DNA of 10,512 nt from an uncultured delta proteobacterium. GTDB taxonomy: Bacteria; UBA10199; GCA-002796325; 1-14-0-20-49-13. Shown here piece after piece: positions 1-7,291 of this stretch. The notes under the pieces were generated by a model. That model worked only from the letters and a program-made list of their open reading frames with translations. It was not told the origin of the DNA and did no database searches. The stretch is from assembly GCA_903868375.1 (NCBI GenBank), contig CAIPVD010000349.1:1-10512 (forward strand), given 5' to 3'. Both the position numbers and the translations under genes were made by a program. How positions within the stretch are numbered: the stretch's first letter is position 1; every line of letters starts with the position of its first letter.

Positions 1-381
1 AACAAGCATCCCATTATCATCGCTCACTTTTCTAAAAGGGTCTCCGAGCAGACCACCATCGCATTTCTTCAAGATAGCCTTGCTGGAAGAGGTGGATTCA
101 TGCCACGCATTCTTTTCATCTTTAATAAGGACGATAAGTTTTCGAGATTGTACTGCAACGGGCGCATGAACTATATCCACGCAGTTCATCTTTTCGACCG
201 AGGGATCGGCTATCACTAACGCTTTATATTCGATCCCTCCGCCGATACTTCCATCTGTTTGGCCTATGAGCTGCCATCCCTTTGGAACGAACTTGTTGAA
301 CTGATTTTTAGCCTCGCCCGCAAAAGTGCTTCCGGCCAAAGTTAATATCAAGGCCGTAAAAAATATAGCTCTTTTAATCAT
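1..381 (-). CDS. Secreted small protein of unknown function, partial (runs off left edge)
   Basis: An open frame of 127 codons begins at an ATG (379-381) and is still open at the left edge, so the C-terminus is missing. Residues 1-21 form a classic signal peptide: a short basic start (MIKR), a hydrophobic core, and a cleavage site after STFA. The mature part reads KFVPKGW, then KALVIADPS, RKLIVLIKD and GGLLGDPF. From memory this resembles a family of small secreted proteins with the pattern 'F-P-KG-----GDLN-DG--D---VI ... R-L-VL-KD ... GDPF', whose function is unknown to me. The usual acidic GDLNxDG repeat is degenerate here (TDGSIGGGIEY). It is probably periplasmic. It starts only 5 bases after the sdhB stop, with AAAGAG as a possible ribosome site inside the sdhB end, so it is probably co-transcribed with sdhCAB. 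A direct role in succinate metabolism is not implied by sequence. The gene is very likely real; the family assignment is moderate. Confidence 0.72.
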   Translation of the reverse strand, partial: MIKRAIFFTALILTLAGSTFAGEAKNQFNKFVPKGWQLIGQTDGSIGGGIEYKALVIADPSVEKMNCVDIVHAPVAVQSRKLIVLIKDEKNAWHESTSSSKAILKKCDGGLLGDPFRKVSDDNGMLV

Positions 382-386
382 GAAAA

Positions 387-1133
387 TTACTCTTTGAAAA
401 ATCTTGTAACCGCGCGTTTGGTGGTTGTCCATCCAAGTTCAGCAATGGCATCGGGAAGCGGGATATTCTTTGGACAGGCGCGCAGGCAATTTTGGGCGTT
501 GCCGCAATCGGCAAGGCCGCCCATTCCCATTATGGAATCGAGCCGACGCGCTTCGTCGAACTTGCCAACAGGATGCGAATTGAACAGATGCACCTGGCCG
601 AACGCGAATGCGCCGATAAATGGCGAACGCGAATTGAACTGCGGGCAGGCTTCGCAGCAGCAGCCGCAGGTCATGCAGCGCGAATATTCGTAGCACTTCA
701 TCCTGATCTTTTCGTCAAGGACAGGCCCCGGCCCCAAATTGAAATAACCGTCGATATTTACCCAGCCTTGTATCTTTTTTAGTGTTTCGAACATCGCCCG
801 CCTATCAACTCGCAGGTCGCGAACGACCGGGAACTTGCTCATCGGTTCAAGCACAATAGGCTGCTCGAACTGATCGACAAGAGCTGAACACGATTGCCTA
901 ACTTTTCCATTTATTATCATCGTGCAGGAACCACAGACCTCTTCTAGGCACGAACATTCCCAAACGACCGGCGCCACCTTCTGCCCATGTTCGTTCACGG
1001 GGTTTTCCTGTATCGCCATTAGCAAGTTGATAACGTTCAAGTGCTGCCTGTATGGGATCTCAAAGCTCTCCCAATATGGCGTGCTCTTTGGGTTATCCTG
1101 GCGCCTAACTTTTAATCTGACACTTGCCTTCAT
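387..1133 (-). CDS. sdhB: Succinate dehydrogenase/fumarate reductase iron-sulfur subunit (SdhB)
   Basis: This 248-residue protein is the electron-transfer subunit carrying electrons from the SdhA flavin to the SdhC hemes on the cytoplasmic face of the inner membrane. The N-terminal ferredoxin domain has the [2Fe-2S] cysteines C60/C62, C67, C70 and C82 in the Bacillus-like context WECSCLEEVCGSC. The C-terminal domain carries CMTCGCCCEACP (C153, C156, C159, C163) and ADCGNAQNCLRACP (C210, C216, C220). By family rule, C153, C156, C159 and C220 bind the [4Fe-4S] cluster, and C163, C210 and C216 bind the [3Fe-4S] cluster. C158 and C160 are extra cysteines between ligands. Length is normal for the family. 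The start is the ATG 5 bases after the sdhA stop; the ribosome site is weak (GGATG inside the sdhA end), suggesting translational coupling. Fumarate reductase activity cannot be excluded from sequence. Confidence 0.97.
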   Translation of the reverse strand: MKASVRLKVRRQDNPKSTPYWESFEIPYRQHLNVINLLMAIQENPVNEHGQKVAPVVWECSCLEEVCGSCTMIINGKVRQSCSALVDQFEQPIVLEPMSKFPVVRDLRVDRRAMFETLKKIQGWVNIDGYFNLGPGPVLDEKIRMKCYEYSRCMTCGCCCEACPQFNSRSPFIGAFAFGQVHLFNSHPVGKFDEARRLDSIMGMGGLADCGNAQNCLRACPKNIPLPDAIAELGWTTTKRAVTRFFKE

Positions 1134-1138
1134 AATTA

Positions 1139-2908
1139 TTATTCATCCACCGTTTTCGCAGGTGCTACGTCGTAGCGCCTAACTATCGGCTTTATATGTA
1201 TCGGTTCGACCGGTTCGTAATCGAACTTCGGGCCATCGGTCGTGTAGCTCGCCTTCGTCGTCTTCATCCAATTTACATCGTCCCTGTTCGGGAAATCGGG
1301 CTTGTAATGCGAACCGCGGCTTTCGTCGCGGGCAAGAGCTGCTCCTACAACCGCGCGGCCCAAGATGAACTGGTTATGAAGCGTGCGCATGAACAAAAGT
1401 TCATCGTTCGCCCAGGCTCCATTGTCCTGAATTCCGCAGGCGTAGAAACGCTGCATAAGTTCTATTATCTTTTCGTCCGCCTTCTTAAGCTTATCGTTGA
1501 ACCTTACGACGCCAACATTTTCCATCATCGTTTCTGTCAGTTCTTTTTTCAGCTGATGAGGATTTTCTTTGCCGTTCATTCCGACAAGTTTTTTATTTAT
1601 CTCGATCTGAAGCTGATGTTCATCGTCAAAGACGGCCGCCGGGATAGATTCGCAGGACTTCGCCAGGTTCTTTGCGTAGTTCAAGGCAGAAGGGCCCGTT
1701 TCAAATCCGGAGAACGTTGCAGATAGGAGCGAGTTCGCGCCCAGCCTGTTCGCGCCGTGATACTGATAATCGCATTCGCCGCAGGCAAATAGCCCAGGCA
1801 CGCTCGTCATGTGATCGAAGTCAACGTAAAATCCGCCCATGGAATAATGAACGCCTGGGAATATCTTCATCGGCACGCGTTTTGGGTCGACGCCCACGAA
1901 CTTCGAGTAGATCTCGAGCACGCCGCCAAGTTTTCTTTCTAATTCATCCGGATCGATGTGCGTGACGTCTAAATAAACGACGTCTTCGCCCTTAACGCCC
2001 AGCTTCATATCTTTAACGACCTTCCAAATTGCGCGCGCCGCTACATCGCGGGGAACCGTGTTGCCGTATGCTGGATACCACTCTTCCAAAAAGTACCACG
2101 GCTTGCCGTCTTTATATGTCCAAACGCGGCCGCCTTCGCCACGCACCGCTTCCGATATTAATCGAACCTTGTCGTCACCTGGTATGGTTGTTGGGTGGAA
2201 CTGGACCATTTCTATATTTGCAAGCGTCGCCCCCTGCTGAAAACATGCGCTCGCCGCACTTCCGTTGCAATGAGTGGAGTTAGTTGCCTTGCCGTAAAGC
2301 TGGCCATAACCGCCAACGCCCATGATCACCGCATCGGCACGGAAGACATGTTCTTCCATGGTGGCAAGATTTATCGCCGTGATACCGCGGCAACGACCTT
2401 CGTGGTCTTTAACGATGGAGGTGAATTCCCATCCTTCGAATTTTTTAATGAGGCCACGGCTTTCGAACTTTCGCACCTGTTCATCTAACGCATACATAAG
2501 CTGCTGGCCGGTGGTGCCGCCGGCAAATAATGTTCTTCGGTTCTTAACTCCGCCAAATAAGCGAAGGTCTAAGCGCCCTTCTGGAGTGCGGCTGAACATA
2601 ACGCCCATTCGGTCGTACATATAGACTATTCCCGGCGCCGCTTCGCAAAGTTTCTTCACCGGTTCTTGCTGCGCGAGGAAATCGCCGCCGTAGATAGTAT
2701 CGAAAATGTGCTGCTCTATCGAATCGCCTTCGCCTTTTGTGTTGATGGCAGCGTTAATTCCGCCCTGCGCGCAGACCGAATGCGAACGTTTGACGGGGAC
2801 GACCGAAAAAATAGATACGGGAACGCCCTTTTCGCAAATTTTAATTGCGCTCATAAGTCCCGCGAGCCCGCCGCCAACTATGATTATTCGTGGATTTGCA
2901 ATTGTCAT
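1139..2908 (-). CDS. sdhA: Succinate dehydrogenase/fumarate reductase flavoprotein subunit (SdhA)
   Basis: This 589-residue flavoprotein interconverts succinate and fumarate. The FAD-binding Rossmann motif is VGGGLAG (residues 11-17). H43 in RSHSVCAQGG is the expected covalent 8-alpha-histidyl-FAD attachment site. The substrate region has VQFHPT (H238), SEAVRGEGGR and the VPRD arginine R287. The later HYSMGG and GANRLGANSLLSA motifs complete the active site and flavin pocket. As I recall it, the sequence is close to Bacillus subtilis SdhA through most of its length. The start chosen is the ATG at 2906-2908, whose A begins the ATGA overlap with the sdhC stop and puts the Rossmann motif near the N-terminus. 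A longer in-frame opening to 3097 only reads sdhC in another frame and would add 63 unrelated residues. There is no strong ribosome site before this ATG, so it is probably translated by coupling to sdhC. Confidence 0.98.
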   Translation of the reverse strand: MTIANPRIIIVGGGLAGLMSAIKICEKGVPVSIFSVVPVKRSHSVCAQGGINAAINTKGEGDSIEQHIFDTIYGGDFLAQQEPVKKLCEAAPGIVYMYDRMGVMFSRTPEGRLDLRLFGGVKNRRTLFAGGTTGQQLMYALDEQVRKFESRGLIKKFEGWEFTSIVKDHEGRCRGITAINLATMEEHVFRADAVIMGVGGYGQLYGKATNSTHCNGSAASACFQQGATLANIEMVQFHPTTIPGDDKVRLISEAVRGEGGRVWTYKDGKPWYFLEEWYPAYGNTVPRDVAARAIWKVVKDMKLGVKGEDVVYLDVTHIDPDELERKLGGVLEIYSKFVGVDPKRVPMKIFPGVHYSMGGFYVDFDHMTSVPGLFACGECDYQYHGANRLGANSLLSATFSGFETGPSALNYAKNLAKSCESIPAAVFDDEHQLQIEINKKLVGMNGKENPHQLKKELTETMMENVGVVRFNDKLKKADEKIIELMQRFYACGIQDNGAWANDELLFMRTLHNQFILGRAVVGAALARDESRGSHYKPDFPNRDDVNWMKTTKASYTTDGPKFDYEPVEPIHIKPIVRRYDVAPAKTVDE

Positions 2909-3522
2909 AAAAATGCCCGAAGTATCAAGAGTCCCCAAGCGCCAAGCCCCAAAAACATCGCCCAAGACGCAACAGCCGTTATCCTTTGTGACCGCGGCGA
3001 AACGGTTATCCCCCACGTCATGAGCGTTGTGCAGATGCCGTTCGTTAAATGATACGCCGCCGACAAGATGCCAATCACATAGAACCACTTCGCCCACGCT
3101 GGATGAAAGATCTTCTGCATGTCCAAAAATGTTACGTGGCGCCCTTCAAGTAGCGGCGCGATGCGTGCCGAATAGACATGCAGGAAGATGAATGCCAACG
3201 CAAACAAACCGGTCGCGCGCTGGAAGAAATACATCCAGTTGCGATAGTAGCTGTAAGGGACAAAATTCGTCGTGCTAGTGTAAACGATAATGAGCCCCAA
3301 TACCGCATGGAACAAGATCGGGAGGCCGATCATTGCGACTTCGAGTATCGGCGTTATCCAAATAGTTTGGAAGGTTTCGACGAGCGTATTGAAGCGTTCG
3401 GGCCCCTGAAATGCGAATGAATTTGAGAAAAAATGTTCGAAGAGAAATATACCGATCGGGAAAATTCCCAAGAGTGAATGTAAGCGTCTTAAATAAAAGT
3501 AATTGTGATCTCCCCCCGCCAT
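2905..3522 (-). CDS. sdhC: Di-heme cytochrome b membrane anchor of succinate dehydrogenase (SdhC)
   Basis: This 205-residue integral membrane protein anchors SdhAB and passes electrons to quinone, by analogy menaquinone. It has five hydrophobic segments (about residues 16-34, 60-81, 103-120, 145-163, 183-203). Four histidines, H30, H72, H115 and H158, match the four axial ligands of the two b hemes in the Bacillus/Wolinella type. Conserved blocks include YFYLRRLHSLLG, YSYYRNWMYFFQRATG and TWGITVSPRSQR, the last nearly identical to Bacillus SdhC as I remember it. With sdhA and sdhB directly following and no sdhD, this is a type B complex. The chosen ATG gives the same N-terminal length as known homologues. 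There is no recognisable Shine-Dalgarno sequence before it; a -10-like TATAAC sits five bases upstream, raising the possibility of a leaderless start. Confidence 0.97.
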   Translation of the reverse strand: MAGGDHNYFYLRRLHSLLGIFPIGIFLFEHFFSNSFAFQGPERFNTLVETFQTIWITPILEVAMIGLPILFHAVLGLIIVYTSTTNFVPYSYYRNWMYFFQRATGLFALAFIFLHVYSARIAPLLEGRHVTFLDMQKIFHPAWAKWFYVIGILSAAYHLTNGICTTLMTWGITVSPRSQRITAVASWAMFLGLGAWGLLILRAFL

Positions 3523-3588
3523 GATGCGTTATAAATTAAGGACAAGCGTCCGAAAAGTCAAGAAGATTGGGGGAAAGCGAGTTCTCTA
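3523..3588 (-). promoter_or_regulatory. Possible sdhCAB promoter region (tentative)
   Basis: The 66 bases between the orphan gene's stop and sdhC contain, on the minus strand, TTGACT followed by a small inverted repeat GGAC-GCTT-GTCC and then TATAAC just before the sdhC ATG. TTGACT to TATAAC is 22 bases, too far for one standard sigma70 promoter. Using a weaker -10 (TAATTT) gives a 17-base gap but a poor match. The repeat could be an operator. I see no terminator here, so the sdh genes may also be read from the promoter upstream of the 122-residue gene. Confidence 0.25.
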
Positions 3589-3957
3589 TCAATTTTTACG
3601 AAACATACAAATATCATCAGACGTATCTATCTCGAGGGGATTTGTCGTTACGCTGTATTCGCACCAGAATCCGGAAGAAACCTTTACCCCGTGGAATTTG
3701 CCCGTTAGGCGAGTCAGCGCCTCTGCGCACCGTCTGGCATCATATTCGCTTGGAGCACCACCTGAACCAAAACTCGCACCTTCAGTGCAGTCCTCAAACG
3801 CAGAAAAAGTAGAAATTGATAGTGTCTCATCACAATCTTTTATAGAGATACGCAGTGGTTTTCCTGATTCCTTTTCTATTTTGTCCCTGCATTCTATAGC
3901 ATCAGTTACATGCTCATATTTATTATTTAAGATATCCAACAATGTGCATTCTCCCAT
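3589..3957 (-). CDS. Hypothetical cysteine-rich small protein, unrecognised
   Basis: I do not recognise this 122-residue protein. It begins MGECTLLDILNN and has no signal peptide or membrane segment, so it is probably cytoplasmic. It has seven cysteines (about C4, C23, C42, C57, C77, C99, C116), spaced 15-22 residues apart and with no CxxC metal motif. A central FGSGGAPSEYDARRCAEAL stretch looks like a glycine-rich loop followed by a helix. Support for coding comes from an excellent ribosome site (AAGGAGG, five bases before the ATG), a good promoter further upstream, and protein-like composition. Codon use leans to A/T-ending codons (AAT, GAT, TCT, ACT), whereas the flanking sdh and efflux genes favour C/G endings, which suggests recent acquisition. 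An opposite-strand frame of 155 codons overlaps it but has no ribosome site. It sits between the efflux and sdh operons and no function is implied by position. Confidence 0.62.
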   Translation of the reverse strand: MGECTLLDILNNKYEHVTDAIECRDKIEKESGKPLRISIKDCDETLSISTFSAFEDCTEGASFGSGGAPSEYDARRCAEALTRLTGKFHGVKVSSGFWCEYSVTTNPLEIDTSDDICMFRKN

Positions 3958-3962
3958 ACTTT

Positions 3963-3969
3963 CCTCCTT
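3963..3969 (-). promoter_or_regulatory. Strong ribosome binding site of the 122-residue gene
   Basis: AAGGAGG on the minus strand lies five bases before the ATG at 3955-3957. It is the strongest Shine-Dalgarno sequence in the window and fixes the start of the orphan gene. The sdh genes, by contrast, have weak or no such sites. Confidence 0.7.
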
Positions 3970-3971
3970 GT

Positions 3972-3998
3972 CCCGCCGAAGCCTGTAGCGAAGGCGGG
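3972..3998. repeat. GC-rich hairpin/palindrome, possible dispersed repeat or plus-strand terminator
   Basis: CCCGCC (3972-3977) and GGCGGG (3993-3998) form a perfect 6-bp stem. Inside it is a symmetric GAA/GAA internal loop, which could form sheared G-A pairs in plus-strand RNA, then two more G-C pairs around CTGTA. On the plus strand the hairpin is followed by CTTATTTTTTTA, so it would look like a rho-independent terminator for plus-strand transcription, but no plus-strand gene precedes it. On the minus strand it lies in the leader of the orphan gene, three bases before the AAGGAGG ribosome site. Similar GC-rich palindromes occur as dispersed intergenic repeats in some uncultured bacteria (from memory), so it may be one copy of such a repeat. 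Confidence 0.55.
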
Positions 3999-4077
3999 CT
4001 TATTTTTTTACCATTATCGCCGCAGTTGCATAAAAGTTGCTTACTTTTTTAAAGAACCGATAACTCTTTGGAGGAGG

Positions 4078-4106
4078 GATATAAACCGTCGCATAAACGC
4101 TGTCAA
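4078..4106 (-). promoter_or_regulatory. Sigma70-type promoter upstream of the 122-residue gene
   Basis: On the minus strand a perfect -35 box TTGACA (4101-4106) is followed, after exactly 17 bases, by TATATC (4078-4083), a 4/6 match to the -10 consensus. Transcription would begin near 4070 and give a leader of about 110 bases before the ATG at 3957. The -35 box starts only eight bases after the pump gene's stop. No terminator separates the two operons, so read-through from the efflux operon is also possible. This promoter could drive the orphan gene and, by read-through, sdhCAB. Confidence 0.6.
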
Positions 4107-4114
4107 CTCTTTAA

Positions 4115-7100
4115 TTATTCAATCTTTTTGGCGAAGCGTGTCACCAGATTATTTTTGAATGTTTCAAGAAATGCCAGGCGCTGCATTAACTTCCCCCACC
4201 AAACTGGTAACCATTTCACCTGGACATCGTCGAAGACAGAATAGAAGACCGGCGTAAGTAACAGCGTTACAAGCAGGCACAAGCTCTGGCCGCCGATAAT
4301 GACGACCGCCATCGGCGCCCTGCCCGATGAACCCGGACCGCGCGAAAGTGCGACCGGAAGCATGCTGGCAACGAGCGTTAGCGTCGTCATCATGATGGGA
4401 CGCAGCCTCGTACGCGAAGCCTGCACAAGTGCCGCGTGGCGTTCCATTCCACCGGCGCGAAGCGTGTTCGTGTAATCGACCTGCAAGATGGCGTTCTTCT
4501 TAACTATGCCGATAAGCAGGAAGAGCCCCAAGATCGAGATGATATGCAACGTCATGCCGGTAACTACGAGAGAGAAGATCGCGAACGGAAATGCGAGCGG
4601 CAGCGAAAGTAAAATGGTCACCGGATGCAACAGGCTTTCGAAGAGCGAAGCTAAGATCATGTACATGAATATGAACGAGAGGATGAAAGCCATTAGGAAG
4701 TTCGTCTGCATCTCCTTCATATATTTCGCGTGGCCGACGAAGTTCGCTTCGTAGCCTGCGTCGAAGTCGAGTTTGTCGATCTCGCCTAACACGAACTGCT
4801 TCGCCGTGCCAGTTGGCATGCCGACAAGGTTCGCGTCGATCTCGATCGAGCGCTGGCGCATGTAACGTTCTATCTGCGAAGGGCCGGTCGTTTCTTCTAT
4901 CGAAGCGATCTGGTCGAGCCTGACCGGCCGCTTGTGGTCGCCGCCACCATCCGCCCTGGTTCCAATGGATGCAGGCACGGTGAGATTCAAAAGGTTGGAA
5001 GGATGCTTCCTGTAGTTCTCTTCCAGGCGCGTGCGAACCTCGTAAAGTTCGTCCAACACCTTGAACTTGGTTATATCCTTCTCGCCTGAAACGAAAAGCT
5101 GCAACGCGCCGGAGATATCGTTCGATGTAACTCCCAGGTCCGCCGCACGGCTACGGTCAATGTTCACCCTCACTTCGGGTTTCCCAAGTTCGAACGTGGT
5201 ATCTACGTCCGCAAAACCTTTTTGCTTGCGCATTTCCGTCATCAGCTTTCCGGCGTATTCCTGAAGTTTCGTCAGGTCGTTTCCGGTCAGCCTGAACTGG
5301 AAATCAGATTGCGAACCGCCGCCTACGCCGCCGACATATTGCACCGACGTGCGAAGCGCCGAATATTTCTTTAAGAGCTGGCGAGCTGATGACATTAGCT
5401 CCTGCTGCGTGAACTTGCGTTCTTTAATATCCGAAAGCCCCACATATATATCGCCTTCGTTGACCGCCTTGTTGTCGCCGTTGCCGGCAGACGTTAGCAG
5501 ATGAATAACTCCAGGCAGCTTTCGAATATCCAGCTCCATCGCAGCCATCGTCTTGTCCATCGCGGCGATGGATGTGCCAACCGGCGCCTTTACGTGGACG
5601 TTGAACTCGCTTCTATCGTCGTGCGGAATGAAATCCTTTCCAACGAAGATAACCGATGGGATCGTGGATAGCATGATAACGGCCGCAATAATGACCGACA
5701 CCTTGCGGTGCGACAGCGCCCAGTGAAGCATTTTGGTGTAGTGCGTATCGAGAAAACGGTTCAGGAAACTTTCGCGAGTCGATGCGTGCTTTTCTTTTTC
5801 GACCGCACCTTCGGTGGCCGGCTTCAATAACCTTGCGCTCAAAGTTGGAGTCAGCACGAACGCAAAAACAAGCGAAACGCCGATCGAGAACGCCATCGTA
5901 AGCCCAAAGCTGTACATGAAACGGCCGATGATGCCGCTCATGAACGCGAGCGGCACGAATATGACCATCAGCGAAAGCGTCGTGGAAACGACCGCCAAAC
6001 CTATCTCGCCCACCGCCGCCATCGCCGCTTTCATCGGCGTTTCTTTCAGCTCTTCGATATGGCGGAATATATTTTCTAAGACAATTATGGCGTCGTCTAT
6101 GACTATACCGGTCGCAAGAGAAAGCGCCAGAAGCGTTAGATTGTTGAACGTAAAGCCCATGTAATGCATTAGCGTGAACGTCGAAATGATGGACGCAGGT
6201 ATAGATATGGCGCAGATGAACATACTGCGAACGTTCTTTAAAAATAGAAGCACCGTTAAGGCAACGAGTATAGCGCCGAGCACCACATCTTCTTCGAGCG
6301 AATGGACGCTTGCAAGAATGAAACGCGACTGGTCCTGCGTAAAAGTGATATCCATCCCTGGCGGAAGCGTCGGCCTTATTTCTTCCACACGCTGTTTTAA
6401 TTTTTCCGCAACATCGACCGTGTTCGCGCCCGACTGCTTTCTTACGACCAAAGTTATCGCTGAAACGTCGTCGAATCGCGAGAACGTGCGCTGTTCTTCT
6501 TCAACATCGCCAACCGTTGCCACATCTCTTACAAGTACCGGCGTGTCGTTCACCGTTTCAATCGGAATGTTCCCAAAATCCTCGGCGTTTTCGATGCGGC
6601 CCATCGTTCTAACGGTGAGTTCGCGCGGTTCTTCCGTTATTCGGCCACCGGGAAGTTCGATGTTCTGCGAATAGAGCGCTTTTTCAAGGTCTGCTACCGA
6701 TACGCCGCGCGCCTCCATCTTTACTGGGTCTATCTGAACGTGTATCTCCCGTTCGCGGCCGCCCAACACGCGGACGTTGCCGACGCCATCGACGTTCTCG
6801 AGCATCTCCTTCACCTGCTTACGCGTAATGCGCGTAAGGTCGCGGATCGGAAGATCGCCCGTTACCACCACCTGCAATATCGGCGAAGACGCCGCGTCGA
6901 ACTTTTCTACTATCGGCTGCTTTGTGCCGAACGGAAATTCGCTAACGACGCGGTTCACGCGGTCGCGAACCTCTTCCGCCGCAACGTCGCCGTTCTTTTC
7001 AAGGACGAACTGCGCAACGACCATGGAACTTCCTTCGTAACTGAACGATTGCAGTTCATCCAATCCTGCGATGGTATTTATCTGTTCTTCTATCTTTTTC

Positions 7101-7291
7101 GAAATTTCAGTTTCTATCTCTTCCGGGCTTGCCCCCAGCAACTGCGTGTTCACGGTCACGACGGGGAAATCGATTTGCGGGTAGAGATCGACGCCAAGCT
7201 TTAAGAACGAGAATGCGCCTAAGACCACCATCGCTAGTATGATCATCGCCGCGAATATCGGCCTTTTAATGAAGACTTCGTTCAGTTTCAT
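4115..7291 (-). CDS. RND efflux pump, inner-membrane transporter (HAE1/AcrB family)
   Basis: This 1058-residue protein is the proton-driven pump of a tripartite efflux system, normally trimeric, taking drugs or other amphiphiles from the periplasm and membrane. Length and layout fit the family: TM1 at about 12-31, a first periplasmic porter/docking loop to about 334, TM2-6 to about 488, TM7 near 531-550, a second large loop to about 864, then TM8-12 to about 1020. The proton-relay acids are D399 and D400 in TM4 (GIVIDDAIIVLEN), partnered by K932 in TM10 (IVKKNAILQVDY). RLRPIMMTT precedes TM11, and the MKLNEVFIKRPIFA N-terminus is typical. The aspartate pair and lysine argue for the hydrophobe/drug branch rather than heavy-metal export, but substrate cannot be read from sequence. 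Its ATG overlaps the adaptor stop as ATGA. It is the last gene of the operon and looks intact. Confidence 0.96.
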   Translation of the reverse strand: MKLNEVFIKRPIFAAMIILAMVVLGAFSFLKLGVDLYPQIDFPVVTVNTQLLGASPEEIETEISKKIEEQINTIAGLDELQSFSYEGSSMVVAQFVLEKNGDVAAEEVRDRVNRVVSEFPFGTKQPIVEKFDAASSPILQVVVTGDLPIRDLTRITRKQVKEMLENVDGVGNVRVLGGREREIHVQIDPVKMEARGVSVADLEKALYSQNIELPGGRITEEPRELTVRTMGRIENAEDFGNIPIETVNDTPVLVRDVATVGDVEEEQRTFSRFDDVSAITLVVRKQSGANTVDVAEKLKQRVEEIRPTLPPGMDITFTQDQSRFILASVHSLEEDVVLGAILVALTVLLFLKNVRSMFICAISIPASIISTFTLMHYMGFTFNNLTLLALSLATGIVIDDAIIVLENIFRHIEELKETPMKAAMAAVGEIGLAVVSTTLSLMVIFVPLAFMSGIIGRFMYSFGLTMAFSIGVSLVFAFVLTPTLSARLLKPATEGAVEKEKHASTRESFLNRFLDTHYTKMLHWALSHRKVSVIIAAVIMLSTIPSVIFVGKDFIPHDDRSEFNVHVKAPVGTSIAAMDKTMAAMELDIRKLPGVIHLLTSAGNGDNKAVNEGDIYVGLSDIKERKFTQQELMSSARQLLKKYSALRTSVQYVGGVGGGSQSDFQFRLTGNDLTKLQEYAGKLMTEMRKQKGFADVDTTFELGKPEVRVNIDRSRAADLGVTSNDISGALQLFVSGEKDITKFKVLDELYEVRTRLEENYRKHPSNLLNLTVPASIGTRADGGGDHKRPVRLDQIASIEETTGPSQIERYMRQRSIEIDANLVGMPTGTAKQFVLGEIDKLDFDAGYEANFVGHAKYMKEMQTNFLMAFILSFIFMYMILASLFESLLHPVTILLSLPLAFPFAIFSLVVTGMTLHIISILGLFLLIGIVKKNAILQVDYTNTLRAGGMERHAALVQASRTRLRPIMMTTLTLVASMLPVALSRGPGSSGRAPMAVVIIGGQSLCLLVTLLLTPVFYSVFDDVQVKWLPVWWGKLMQRLAFLETFKNNLVTRFAKKIE

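Noticed and set aside
2909..3097. N-terminal extension of SdhA by 63 residues to an upstream start
   Set aside because: This stretch is the sdhC gene read in another frame; the added residues show no family similarity, and the ATG at 2906-2908 gives the normal SdhA N-terminus.
3521..3988. Plus-strand open frame of 155 codons opposite the orphan gene
   Set aside because: It has no ribosome site, its stop lies in the loop of the GC hairpin, its composition is unlike a real protein, and the opposite-strand frame has a strong ribosome site and promoter.
4014..4031. Five-codon upstream open frame (MQLRR) in the orphan gene leader
   Set aside because: It has no ribosome site and is as short as chance predicts.
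4070..4075. TCCTCC (minus strand) that could pair with the AAGGAGG ribosome site as an anti-Shine-Dalgarno switch
   Set aside because: It lies between the -10 box and the expected transcription start, so most of it would be absent from the mRNA; only read-through transcripts could form it.
5814..6674. Several long plus-strand open frames opposite the RND pump gene
   Set aside because: They are antisense shadows of a highly conserved gene and have no ribosome sites or recognisable protein features.
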